NCBI GenBank assembly: GCA_964345365.1
Contig: CAYFQR010000016.1
Span: forward strand, 1-36,126
Direction of reading: 5' to 3'
DNA: 36,126 bases
Source: RUG754 sp964345365
Lineage (GTDB): Bacteria > Bacillota > Clostridia > Peptostreptococcales > Anaerovoracaceae
Part shown: piece by piece, positions 1 to 8,167 of the stretch
Numbering within the stretch: the first letter of the stretch is position 1
Layout: the number at the start of each line of letters is the position of its first letter
Made by a program: the position numbers and the translations under genes
The notes under the pieces: generated by a model
Told to the model about the DNA's origin: nothing
Databases searched by the model: none
The model's input: the letters and a program-made list of their open reading frames with translations, nothing else

Positions 1-1
1 T

Positions 2-506
2 ATGGAAGAAAACAAGGGTTGTGCCATTATTGAAAATATAGATGTGAAAAGCATGATTTATACTTTCAGAGATAAACAAGTGATGCTTGATAATGATTTG
101 GCAGAGCTGTATCAGGTTGAAACCAAAGTGTTTAATCAGGCTGTTAAACGAAATTTAAATAGGTTTCCGGAATATTTCCGTTTTCAGCTAACGGAAGAAG
201 AATTTGAAAACTTGAGGTCACAATTTGTGACCTCAAGTGCAAGTAATAAACATGGCGGTAGACGTTATCATTGCAACAGCGAATAAGGGCAATTTGACAG
301 TTGCGGATATAAATAAGTTTAACGCCCAATATCCAACACTTTTTGTAAAAAATACTCCGGATTTTCACGACAGATTTTTAATAATAGATAAAACAGAAGT
401 TTATCATATCGGAGCATCTATTAAAGATGCCGGTAAAAAGAGCTTCGGGATTAGCAGGATAGAAGACAATGACTTGATTCTGAGTCTTATAAATAAAGTA
501 AGGTAA
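2..506 (+). pseudogene. ORF6N-domain protein, internally deleted and frameshifted
   Basis: The first part (ATG at 2, stop near 286) encodes a typical ORF6N DNA-binding start: a short lead, then a segment with DLAELYQVETKVFNQ and RFPEYFRFQL, ending at the conserved KHGGRRY. The reading frame then breaks. The expected next part of the family (LPYAFTEQG-type) is absent. A different frame at about 255-506 encodes the family's usual C-terminal end, with HDRFLIID, YHIGASIKDAGKK and FGISRI. The family is normally about 200-300 residues and is common in prophages and mobile regions, with a proposed role in DNA binding. An internal deletion plus a frameshift around 265-285 is the simplest reading. The gene may begin exactly at the window edge or further left. 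The protein is very unlikely to work. Confidence 0.8.
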
Positions 507-581
507 CTCATTCATCGGAAGGAATATTTGGAAGAATAAAAAATAGGAATTTTTTGTCCGGAATTTCATTCAAAAAAACAC

Positions 582-611
582 TTGACATAGCTACCGGTAA
601 GATGGTATAGT
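582..611 (+). promoter_or_regulatory. Probable sigma-A promoter of the infC-rpmI-rplT operon
   Basis: A perfect -35 box TTGACA (582-587) is followed after 18 bases by TATAGT (606-611), with TG at 603-604 forming an extended -10. Transcription would start near 618 and give a leader of about 150 bases before infC. The assignment rests on motif match and position only. Confidence 0.75.
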
Positions 612-617
612 ACATGG

Positions 618-733
618 GTAACGAAGAAGAAGTATCCGCTTCTCACCTGACGAGCAGGTCGCCCGTTCAGGTTGATAATGTAATTTTGCACTATTTGTGC
701 GTATTTGCGGATGTTTTTCAACATCCGTTTTTT
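618..733 (+). ncRNA. Structured infC leader with transcription attenuator (L20-leader-like)
   Basis: The transcribed leader contains several possible hairpins: ACCTG/CAGGT near 647-660, GCAC/GTGC near 688-700, and a terminator at 708-733. ATCCGC at 634-639 is exactly complementary to GCGGAT at 707-712, the left arm of the terminator, so pairing upstream would prevent the terminator. ACCTGA can also pair with the later TCAGGT near 667, giving another alternative fold. In Bacillus and relatives the leader of this operon is attenuated by ribosomal protein L20, which is encoded in the operon. That this leader works the same way is inference; no covariance model was run. Confidence 0.6.
708..733 (+). 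terminator. Rho-independent terminator inside the infC leader
   Basis: Eight-base-pair stem CGGATGTT / AACATCCG with a four-base loop (716-719), followed by six T residues (728-733). It lies before the infC start, so it must be conditional; it is the terminator arm of the proposed attenuator. Confidence 0.8.
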
Positions 734-770
734 AATGTCGGTATTAAGACAATCGGGAGGTGAAATTACC

Positions 771-1286
771 ATTAGTAAGGAGACACTGGTAAACGAAGAG
801 ATTCGTGACAAAGAAGTAAGGGTCATTGATGAAACAGGCGAAATGCTCGGAATCATGCCTATCGACGAAGCGCTTGAACTTGCGGCAGAAAAAAATCTTG
901 ACTTAGTCAATGTTTCGCCGCATGCTGTTCCGCCGGTTTGCAAGCTTTTAGATTACGGAAAATATCGTTATGAGATTCAGAAACGAGAAAAAGATGCTAA
1001 AAAGAAGCAGAAGACGACGGAAGTTAAGGAAGTCAGGCTGTCTACTTTTATTGAAGAACATGATATTCAGGTAAAAGCCAAATCAGCGGCCAAGTTCCTT
1101 AAAGAAGGTAATAAAGTTAAGGTTTCTTTGCGTCTGAGGGGCAGAGAGAGGGATTATGCTAATCACGCAATGGCGGTAATGACGGAATTCGCCGAAAACC
1201 TTTCGGAGCTCGGCGCGGTTGAAAAGAAGCCTACCTTTGAAGGCAGAGGAATCATGATGATTCTCGGCCCCAAAACCGACAAATAA
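771..1286 (+). CDS. infC: Translation initiation factor IF-3
   Basis: IF-3 binds the 30S subunit, checks the initiator tRNA-start codon pair and keeps the subunits apart. The product is about 171 residues with the usual N-terminal domain (LVNEEIRDKEVRVID, then LDLVNVSP and PPVCKLLDYGKYRYE), a lysine-rich linker, and the C-terminal domain with VRL, KVKVSLRLRGRE and a final GRGIMMILGPK. No ATG fits the start. A strong Shine-Dalgarno GGAGGTGA (756-763) sits seven bases before ATT at 771, which opens ISKETLVNEEIR, the normal family start. ATT at 765 is a second option; a TTG at 705 would place the leader terminator inside the gene and is rejected. An AUU start is known for infC in other bacteria and allows IF-3 to limit its own synthesis. 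rpmI follows after 46 bases. Confidence 0.95.
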   Translation: MSKETLVNEEIRDKEVRVIDETGEMLGIMPIDEALELAAEKNLDLVNVSPHAVPPVCKLLDYGKYRYEIQKREKDAKKKQKTTEVKEVRLSTFIEEHDIQVKAKSAAKFLKEGNKVKVSLRLRGRERDYANHAMAVMTEFAENLSELGAVEKKPTFEGRGIMMILGPKTDK

Positions 1287-1332
1287 TACTCAATACGTTA
1301 CATACTATTAAATATAGAAAGGACAATACATC

Positions 1333-1533
1333 ATGGCAAAGAACAAGATGAAATCCCACAGAGGCGCATGCAAAAGATTACGTTTAACTGGATCAGGAAA
1401 AATCAAGAGAAATAAGGCATACAAGAGCCATATTCTTACCAAGAAGTCTGCAAAGCGTAAGAGAGGCTTGAGAAAAGCTACTATCGTAACATCTGCAGAC
1501 CTGAAGAGAATGCTCAGGTCAATGGCTAAGTAG
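1333..1533 (+). CDS. rpmI: 50S ribosomal protein L35
   Basis: Small basic protein of the large ribosomal subunit, 66 residues, matching the family's usual 64-66. The sequence shows the family pattern: an N-terminal KMKSHRGACKRLRLTGSGKIKR, the HILTKKSAKRKRGLR core and a C-terminal DLKRML. The start ATG has an AAAGGAC-type ribosome site just upstream. It lies between infC and rplT, the standard order, and is probably expressed from the common promoter at 582-611. Confidence 0.97.
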   Translation: MAKNKMKSHRGACKRLRLTGSGKIKRNKAYKSHILTKKSAKRKRGLRKATIVTSADLKRMLRSMAK

Positions 1534-1547
1534 GAGGAGGTAAGAAA

Positions 1548-1904
1548 ATGGCAAGAGTAAAAGGCGGAGTCGCCGCACATAGAAGACATAAAAAAATATT
1601 AAAGTCAGCCAAGGGCTTTTACGGCGCCAAGTCGAAACAGTTCAAGGCTGCCAACCCTGCCGTTATGAGATCCTTGAGATCCGCATATATCGGCAGAAAG
1701 TTAAAAAAGAGACAGTTTCGTCAGCTTTGGATTGCAAGGATTAACGCCGGTGCAAGAGTTAACGGCTTAAGCTACTCCAAACTCATGGACGGACTGAAAA
1801 AGAACGGCATCGAGATAAACAGAAAGATGCTTTCAGAGATGGCTATCTGTGACCCGCAGGGTTTTGCAAAACTCTGTGAAACGGCTAAAGCAGCAGTTAA
1901 ATGA
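1548..1904 (+). CDS. rplT: 50S ribosomal protein L20
   Basis: Large-subunit assembly protein that binds 23S rRNA; 118 residues, the normal family length. Visible features are the MARVKGGVAAHRRHKKILK start, the AKGFYGAKSKQFKAA stretch, RQLWIARINAGAR and LSYSKLMDGLKK. GGAGGAGG at 1533-1540 gives a strong ribosome site and rpmI ends only 14 bases before the start. L20 is the known autoregulator of this operon in Firmicutes, which suits the attenuator seen in the leader. It is the last gene of the operon. Confidence 0.97.
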   Translation: MARVKGGVAAHRRHKKILKSAKGFYGAKSKQFKAANPAVMRSLRSAYIGRKLKKRQFRQLWIARINAGARVNGLSYSKLMDGLKKNGIEINRKMLSEMAICDPQGFAKLCETAKAAVK

Positions 1905-2235
1905 GCTTCGCGTGACTGAAGTCACGAATGTTTTCGACATAGTTATAAAAAAATAGAAGCGTACATTCTGAACTGACCCCCCCCCAACCACAAAAGTAGA
2001 CCGAGAATCTAATTTGAGGAGGTCAGTTTTTTATGCTTATAAATCGAAAATATTAATGAATTATTATATTAAAAACAAAAATATTCATTGAGAAGTGAAT
2101 ATTTGTGAAGATTGCCAAAGAATATTGAAGATTAAATAAATTATCAATATATTGATGTTTATTTTTATTAAAGAAAGTGTTAAAATATAGTCGAGCAATC
2201 TATGAGACATTATTAGGATTGGCGAGGGACAATAA
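1905..2235. other. Gene-free stretch after rplT
   Basis: No protein of convincing length is encoded in this 331-base stretch. It holds a hairpin CGTGA/TCACG at 1911-1926 just after the rplT stop (a weak terminator candidate, not followed by a clean T run), an IS3-like end remnant at 1969-2035, and about 190 bases of very AT-rich sequence before the broken GGDEF gene. The base composition differs clearly from the neighbouring genes. Confidence 0.6.
1969..2035 (+). mobile_element. Remnant of an IS3-family-like left end
   Basis: The stretch starts TGAACTGACCCCC (with a run of nine C at 1977-1985), continues with AAAAGTAGACCGAGAAT, and ends with a ribosome site GAGGAGG and an ATG at 2033. That layout (TG...GACCCCC end, a short AGTAGAC motif, then the OrfA ribosome site and start) resembles left ends of IS3-family elements in Firmicutes. 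The reading frame stops after seven codons, so no transposase remains. AACTGACC (1971-1978) and GGTCAGTT (2021-2028) are inverted repeats followed by a T run, so the remnant could also act as a terminator for rplT. The identification comes from memory of such ends, not from a search. Confidence 0.45.
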
Positions 2236-3487
2236 ATGAAAAATGATGAGATTGAAGTTGTGGTATCTGTACCTGATAAATTTGAGGAGGTGTACTTGAA
2301 GCTTTATACAGACCCTGTTACCTAAACATTGAACCGAAGATATTTTGTGGAGCATCCGAATATATTGGACGGGCAAAATGCGGTTGCTCTGTTTCAGGTT
2401 GATTATTTTGATGATATAAGCGAGACATACGGCTACGATGCGGGCGATAAGGTTCTAAAGAAATTTGCCGGAATTGTATAAAGAACGTATAAGAAAAGAC
2501 GATATCTTTATACACTACGGGCCTTCCACATTCTTGCTTATGTTCGGAAAAATTGTCGAGGACAGTTTTCTTGAGAAGATGAATAATATAAGGTTGGCTG
2601 CGGCGGCCTGCAGGTCGGAGCAGGAGAAGCTTCGCTTCACTGTGAGCGTGGGCTGTGTGGTGCGTGAGAACGGTCAAACTATTTCGTTTGAAGATGTCGA
2701 TAAGCAGCTCTATATCGCAAGAAGGCTCAATAATGCCGTAGCATCCGGCAATAAGGTGCTCTATTGTGAGGGCAGCAGCTTCAGAACCAGGGTTCATGAA
2801 ACGGCAAGAGTTTTCCCTGTGCCTGAAACCGTGGACAGCCTCATGAAAAGCTTTAATTCGATTTTAGTAGTCGATTTGAAAGAAAACACTACCAGGGTCT
2901 TCAAAGAAAGCCTTGTGGTGCCTGAAATGAATGTTGAAGGCAAGAATTACTCCGAGCTTGTCAAAGAGATCATTCACATGGTTGCTCCTGAGCACAAGAA
3001 AGAACTCTATAAGTTGTCGGAAGTCGGCTATGTTCAGAAGACGTTCCGCAATATTGACAGGCGTGAGATGGTTTTCAAAATGTTGCCTAAAGCAACCATC
3101 TGGAAAAAAGTGACCATGAGCGTTATAGAGAGACAGGACGGTGAAGCTGTGACTATGGCATATTGCTTCAGCGACTTGGATTACTATCGAAGCAAAGAAC
3201 TTGAATATAACAAGCTGATAGAAGAACATGAGGAGGTTCTCGAGAGAACGGTAAGAGAACGTACGATGGAACTTTCGCAAACGAACAGGCAGCTCAGAAA
3301 ATTAAACGAGCAGATAGTCGGCATCGCCGACTGCTTCGATGCGCTCACATCCAAAAGGCCTTATAAGGATGCTTTTGACAAAGAAGACGCATTCAGAATG
3401 ATACTGAACGGTGAATGCGGAGTCTTCTCGGATAAGCTGCTTGAGTGCTTCGTTGCATGTAAAGAAGAATTCTTGAAGAGAAAATAA
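2236..3487 (+). pseudogene. Degenerate GGDEF (diguanylate cyclase-like) / HD-GYP remnant protein
   Basis: From ATG 2236 the frame reads KLYTDPVT and meets TAA at 2323, exactly where the GGDEF-family DPLTGLxNRR motif expects a sense codon; TLNRRYF continues after it. Further on, YFDDISETYGYDAGDKVLKKFA is recognisable, then a frameshift near 2477 moves the frame. The signature GGDEF loop is replaced by GPSTF (in IHYGPSTFLLMFG), so no cyclase activity is expected even without the breaks. The rest stays open from about 2465 to 3487: a middle region of unknown class, a coiled-coil stretch, and a tail (DCFDALTSKRPYKDAF) that matches only the C-terminal end of HD-GYP phosphodiesterases. The HD and GYP core is missing. 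The gene carries a nonsense codon, a frameshift and probable internal loss; it is a relic of a c-di-GMP signalling protein. Confidence 0.8.
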
Positions 3488-3510
3488 TAATTAGAAATAC
3501 AGGAGGCGAG

Positions 3511-4740
3511 ATGGAACAGCAGATTTATTTATTTTTTACGGCAGGCATGGTTTTAGCTTGCCTTTTTTTAATTATCTTTCTTATAATTTCAAATAAGAAC
3601 CTGAGAAACGAGGTCAGGGGCTCCGTTTCGGCTTACAGCGATATGGGCAGACTGTTAAACGAACTTCTTGACTCGAGGCTCAAAGAAAACGGCGACAGAA
3701 CGGATGAAAGGCTCGGGGATATGAACTTGCGCATATCTTCATTATCTTACGAAAATGAGCAGAAGCTCGAAAACATCAGACAGACGATGGAAAAAAAGAT
3801 AGGCGAGCTTACCGAAGAAAACGCCAAGATGCTCGAAAAGATGAGAGAAACCGTCGATGAGAAACTGCAGAGCACATTAGATGAGCGTATATCCAAGTCT
3901 TTCCAAACCGTTGGCGAGAGACTTGAAGCGGTATACAAGGGGCTCGGCGAGATGAAAAACCTCGCGAGCGGCGTAGGCGACCTGAAAAAAGTTCTTTCGA
4001 ATGTCAAGACGAGAGGCATACTCGGAGAGGTGCAGTTGGCGGCGATACTCTATCAAATTCTTTCTCCGGAACAGTTCGAAGAAAACGTTCAGGTTAAGCC
4101 GCATTCCGCCGAAAGAGTTGAATTTGCGGTTAAGCTTCCGGGCAGCGATGAGACACCGGTATATCTTCCGATAGACTCAAAGTTCCCGGGTGACAGATAC
4201 GCGAGCTTGAGAGACGCCTATGAAGACGGTGACAAGGAAGAAATAGAAAGATGTTGGAAAGAGCTTGAACAGATAATAAAAAAATCCGCCAAGGATATAA
4301 GAGAAAAATATGTCGAGCCGCCTTATACGACGGATTTCGGTATAATGTTTTTGCCGTTTGAGGGACTCTATGCGGAAGTCGTAAATCATGGTATGATTGA
4401 GGTGCTTCAGAGAGAATACAGGATAAGCATAGCAGGCCCTACAACCATGGCTGCGCTCCTTAATTCTTTACAGATGGGTTTCAGAACCCTCGCCATTCAG
4501 AAGCACTCTTCAGAAGTATGGAAGATATTGGGCGAAGTAAAAAAAGAATTCGGACTTTTTGAAAAGGGACTTGAGGACACGAGAAAACGTTTGAGGCAGG
4601 CCGATGAAGAGCTTGATAAGCTGGTGGGCACCAGATCGAGAGCAATCGAAAGAAAGCTCAGAAACGTAACGCTAAACGAATTGGAACAGGACAATACCGA
4701 GATAAAAGAAATCACATTTGAAGATTTAGATTTGTTGTAA
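3511..4740 (+). CDS. rmuC: RmuC-family DNA recombination protein
   Basis: RmuC proteins are nuclease-fold proteins that limit inversions at short inverted repeats; the exact reaction is poorly known. The 409-residue product has one N-terminal membrane helix (about residues 5-27), a long charged coiled coil (about 60-135) and the RmuC domain with VKTRGILGEVQL, LPIDSKFPGDRY, YTTDFGIMFLPFEGLYAEV and IAGPTTMAALLNSL. Length and order match the family. The start has AGGAGG at 3501-3506. The gene follows the broken GGDEF gene by 23 bases and precedes the phosphoesterase by 23 bases in the same direction. Confidence 0.93.
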   Translation: MEQQIYLFFTAGMVLACLFLIIFLIISNKNLRNEVRGSVSAYSDMGRLLNELLDSRLKENGDRTDERLGDMNLRISSLSYENEQKLENIRQTMEKKIGELTEENAKMLEKMRETVDEKLQSTLDERISKSFQTVGERLEAVYKGLGEMKNLASGVGDLKKVLSNVKTRGILGEVQLAAILYQILSPEQFEENVQVKPHSAERVEFAVKLPGSDETPVYLPIDSKFPGDRYASLRDAYEDGDKEEIERCWKELEQIIKKSAKDIREKYVEPPYTTDFGIMFLPFEGLYAEVVNHGMIEVLQREYRISIAGPTTMAALLNSLQMGFRTLAIQKHSSEVWKILGEVKKEFGLFEKGLEDTRKRLRQADEELDKLVGTRSRAIERKLRNVTLNELEQDNTEIKEITFEDLDLL

Positions 4741-4763
4741 TATAATAAATCAAAGGAATACCA

Positions 4764-5519
4764 ATGAGAATATTTGCTGTCGGTGGTCTGCATCATGCTC
4801 TCGGCCCGTCGGTGAACCAGCGGATGGATTTGTTCGGCAAAGAATGGGTGGGGCATACCGAAAAACTGCATAGTAACTGGACGGACGCCATAAGTGAAGA
4901 AGATTATGTGATAGTCGCGGGAGATATATCGTGGGCGCTTAAGCTGGAGGAAGCGAAGGCTGATTTGGACTGGATAAAAGCTCTTCCGGGGAGTAAGATA
5001 CTTATTAAGGGGAATCATGACCTCTGGTGGAGCTCCCTAAAAAAACTTAACGAGCTGTACGGCAGTAAAATAACCGTTGACAACGGTTCGGGCATGATGA
5101 CGGAAGAAATTATTCCCGACCCGAGAATGTTTTTTTTGAAAAACGACGCATATATGGCGGGGGACATCGCAATCTGCGGTACGAGGGGCTGGCTTTGCCC
5201 CGGCAGCGACGGCTTTGAAGAAAGCGATATGAGAATATACGAGAGAGAAATCGTGAGACTCAGACTTTCTCTTGAGGCTGCAGCTAAACTCAAGCCTAAA
5301 GTGATAATCTGCGCGCTTCACTATCCGCCGACGAACGATGTTAAGGATATGTCGGGTTTCACATCTCTCATGACCGAATATGGAGTGAAGACCTGTGTTT
5401 ACGGTCACCTTCATAATAAAGAATCCTTCAAGAAGGGTTTGACGGGTATGTATTACGGTGTGGAATACAAGTTGGTGAGCCTTGATTATTTAGGGATGAA
5501 ACCTACCCGAATATATTGA
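4764..5519 (+). CDS. Metallophosphoesterase, calcineurin-like
   Basis: A 251-residue cytoplasmic protein of the calcineurin-like phosphoesterase fold, close to the COG1768-type hydrolases of Firmicutes. The motifs are GDISW (about 53-57), GNHD (about 78-81), the histidine in CALHYPP and GHLH near the C-terminus. The first metal motif should be D-x-H near the N-terminus, but here it reads VGGLHHA, with Gly8 where Asp is expected (GGT against GAT/GAC). Loss of this ligand would weaken or remove one metal site. The rest of the gene is intact with no stop, so it may be recent damage, a changed activity, or a sequencing error. The substrate is unknown. Confidence 0.88.
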   Translation: MRIFAVGGLHHALGPSVNQRMDLFGKEWVGHTEKLHSNWTDAISEEDYVIVAGDISWALKLEEAKADLDWIKALPGSKILIKGNHDLWWSSLKKLNELYGSKITVDNGSGMMTEEIIPDPRMFFLKNDAYMAGDIAICGTRGWLCPGSDGFEESDMRIYEREIVRLRLSLEAAAKLKPKVIICALHYPPTNDVKDMSGFTSLMTEYGVKTCVYGHLHNKESFKKGLTGMYYGVEYKLVSLDYLGMKPTRIY

Positions 5520-5606
5520 TTTCGGGAGATTAAGGAAAGCAAGCGGCTCGTTTTTTGATATTCGTAGTCGGGAAATCTCGAATATACCGATAGGGAGGAC
5601 ATTGCT

Positions 5607-6779
5607 ATGAAAGCATTGATACTTGTTATAGACTCGCTCGGAGTGGGCGCAATGCCCGATGCGGACGAGTACGGTGACACGGGCGCCGATACATTCGGCC
5701 ATATATGGAAGCATAACGGGGGATTGAAAATCCCTAATTTGTTGAAATTGGGTTGGGGAAACATCGACGGCATACTTGACGGTGAACTCAGCATAAGTGC
5801 GCCTTCGGGCTCATTCGGAAGAATGGCCGAGTTTTCAAAAGGGAAGGATACGACGACGGGGCACTGGGAACTCGCGGGGCTCAAGACGGAAGTGCCGTTC
5901 AAGACGTATCCTGACGGTTTTCCCCGGGAGTTCATGGATGCGTATGAAAGGGAAATCGGAATTGAATGCATCGGCAATTATCCCGCGTCCGGTACCGAAA
6001 TCATCGAGGAGTTGGGTGACGAACACGAGAGTACAGGCAAACCCATCGTGTATACGTCGGCGGATTCCGTGTTTCAGGTTGCGATGAACGTTGATTTGTT
6101 CGGACTTGACACCCTATACCGTTATTGTGAAATCGCAAGGAGCATGCTCGTGGGCGAATTCGCCTGCGGCAGGGTTATCGCGAGGCCTTATATTATAAAT
6201 GCCGAAGGCAAGCGGGAGAGAACGTCGGACAGGCATGATTATTCGGTTACGCCTTTCGGGGACACCATACTTGATAAGATAAAGGAAGCCGGCATGACGG
6301 TTTATGCCGTCGGCAAAATTTCCGATATATTTAACGGTAAGGGAATCACCGAATCCGTTCATAACAAATCTGATATGCACGGAGTGGATAATACGATAGA
6401 GGCACTAAAAAAGGACTTTGACGGTCTTATTTTCACAAACCTTGTAGATTTTGACGCAAAATACGGACATAGAAGAGACCCCGCAGGCTACGGTAAAAAC
6501 ATAGAGTCGCTCGATGAGAGAATCCCCGAGATATTGGAGGCTCTTTCGGATGATGACGTTATATTCATCTGTGCCGACCACGGAAGCGACCCTTGCCATA
6601 CGGGGACCGACCATACGAGAGAATATGTGCCGCTGATAGTTTACGGCAAAAAAATAAAACCCGGCGTGAATTTAGGAACGAGGAATTCTTTTGCGGATTT
6701 AGGTGCGAGCGTATGCGAGTATTTGGGTGTTTCCGATACGGGATTCGGAGAATCTTTTTTGAAAGAGCTTTATTTCTAA
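5607..6779 (+). CDS. deoB: Phosphopentomutase
   Basis: Interconverts (deoxy)ribose 1-phosphate and 5-phosphate, linking nucleoside breakdown to the pentose phosphate pathway. The 390-residue product is of normal length for this alkaline-phosphatase-superfamily enzyme. Metal and active-site motifs are visible: DSLGVGAMPDADEYGD at the N-terminus, KDTTTGHWEL with the phosphorylated threonine region, the GTEIIEELG stretch, and ICADHGSDPCHTGTDHTREYVP near the end. The start ATG has GGGAGG upstream. It is followed 40 bases later by the pyrimidine-nucleoside phosphorylase gene, whose product sugar phosphate it would use. Confidence 0.97.
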   Translation: MKALILVIDSLGVGAMPDADEYGDTGADTFGHIWKHNGGLKIPNLLKLGWGNIDGILDGELSISAPSGSFGRMAEFSKGKDTTTGHWELAGLKTEVPFKTYPDGFPREFMDAYEREIGIECIGNYPASGTEIIEELGDEHESTGKPIVYTSADSVFQVAMNVDLFGLDTLYRYCEIARSMLVGEFACGRVIARPYIINAEGKRERTSDRHDYSVTPFGDTILDKIKEAGMTVYAVGKISDIFNGKGITESVHNKSDMHGVDNTIEALKKDFDGLIFTNLVDFDAKYGHRRDPAGYGKNIESLDERIPEILEALSDDDVIFICADHGSDPCHTGTDHTREYVPLIVYGKKIKPGVNLGTRNSFADLGASVCEYLGVSDTGFGESFLKELYF

Positions 6780-6819
6780 CCTGAATGGTGATAAGATATA
6801 AAACACAGAGGATGATAAT

Positions 6820-8133
6820 ATGGATTTTCAAATGAATGAAATTATATATAAAAAAAGAGAGGGCGGAAGCCTCTCCGGCGAAGAAATAAATTGGCTGATA
6901 AAAGGTTATGTGGACGGCACGATACCCGACTACCAGGTTTCGGCTCTTCTCATGGCAATCTTTTTCAAGGGGCTTTCGAGAGAAGAGATATATACACTGA
7001 CATCGGCGATGAGATATTCGGGAGATACCGTCGACTTAAGCTCGATAAACGGCATTAAGGTTGACAAGCATTCCACGGGAGGCGTGGGCGATAAGACCAC
7101 TCTCATAGTGGCGCCGCTTGCCGCGGCTTGCGGCGTGCCGGTAGCCAAGATGTCGGGAAGAGGGCTCGGCTTCACGGGCGGAACCGTCGACAAGATGGAA
7201 TCGATTCCGGGGTTCAGGACTACTCTTGAACCCGAAGAGTTCATAAATCAGGTGAATGAGATAGGCCTTGCGATAATAGGTCAAAGCGGTCATATAACTC
7301 CCGCCGACAAAAAACTCTACGCGCTGAGAGACGTGACAGCCACCGTAGACAACTTCGGGCTCATTGCTTCTTCCGTAATGTCAAAGAAACTTGCGGCGGG
7401 TTCGGATGCCATCGTACTCGATGTTAAATGCGGTGAAGGTGCGTTCATGGAGAATATTGACGATGCCGTTACGCTTGCGGACCTCATGGTAGACATCGGC
7501 TACGATGCGGGCAGACGAACGGTTGCATGCATAACCGATATGAGTCAGCCTCTCGGCAAGGCCGTCGGCAATTCTTTAGAGGTCATAGAAGCGATTGAGA
7601 CATTGAAGGGAAGAGGACCGAGCGATATAACGGAGCTTTCAGTGAAGCTTGCCGGTATAATGATTTATCTCGGGGGTAAATCATCTACTGCGGAAGAAGG
7701 CTTCGGAATTGCCAAGGCTTCAATCTTAAACGGCACCGGTCTCATACAGCTCAGGAGATTCATAGAAGCCCAGGGCGGAAATCCCGATGTGATTGAGGAC
7801 TACTCGCTGTTTCCTAAGGCGGCATTTGCGAGAGAGCTCAGAGCTGAAAAAACCGGTTATATTTCCGCGATTTCAGCAAGGACAATCGGACTCGCCTCAC
7901 AGCATACCGGAGCCGGAAGGGCGACCAAGGAAGATGAAATTGATATGTCGGCAGGTGTTATTCTAAACAAAAAAGTGGGCGACAGGGTTGAAGCTAACGA
8001 GGTACTTGCGGCATTTTACGGCAATAACCTTGAAAAAGTGGAGAACGGCATCAGGACAGCTTCCGATGCATTCAAGATATCGGACGGGCCGAGCATGGCA
8101 CCGAAACTCATAAAAGAAATGATAGGCCTTTAA
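6820..8133 (+). CDS. pdp: Pyrimidine-nucleoside phosphorylase
   Basis: Splits uridine, thymidine and related nucleosides with phosphate into base plus sugar 1-phosphate. The 437-residue product shows the N-terminal helical domain, the family signature KHSTGGVGDKTT with the glycine-rich phosphate site, SGRGLGFTGGTVDKMES, and LYALRDVTATV. The C-terminal ATKEDEIDMSAGV region is also typical. The similar thymidine phosphorylase DeoA cannot be fully excluded, but length and motifs favour the broader Gram-positive enzyme. GAGGATG before the ATG is a modest ribosome site. Its position directly after deoB and upstream of a BMP-type importer supports a salvage role. Confidence 0.93.
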   Translation: MDFQMNEIIYKKREGGSLSGEEINWLIKGYVDGTIPDYQVSALLMAIFFKGLSREEIYTLTSAMRYSGDTVDLSSINGIKVDKHSTGGVGDKTTLIVAPLAAACGVPVAKMSGRGLGFTGGTVDKMESIPGFRTTLEPEEFINQVNEIGLAIIGQSGHITPADKKLYALRDVTATVDNFGLIASSVMSKKLAAGSDAIVLDVKCGEGAFMENIDDAVTLADLMVDIGYDAGRRTVACITDMSQPLGKAVGNSLEVIEAIETLKGRGPSDITELSVKLAGIMIYLGGKSSTAEEGFGIAKASILNGTGLIQLRRFIEAQGGNPDVIEDYSLFPKAAFARELRAEKTGYISAISARTIGLASQHTGAGRATKEDEIDMSAGVILNKKVGDRVEANEVLAAFYGNNLEKVENGIRTASDAFKISDGPSMAPKLIKEMIGL

Positions 8134-8167
8134 TTTTGACAATTATTAAGTTTTACGGAGGTAAAAG

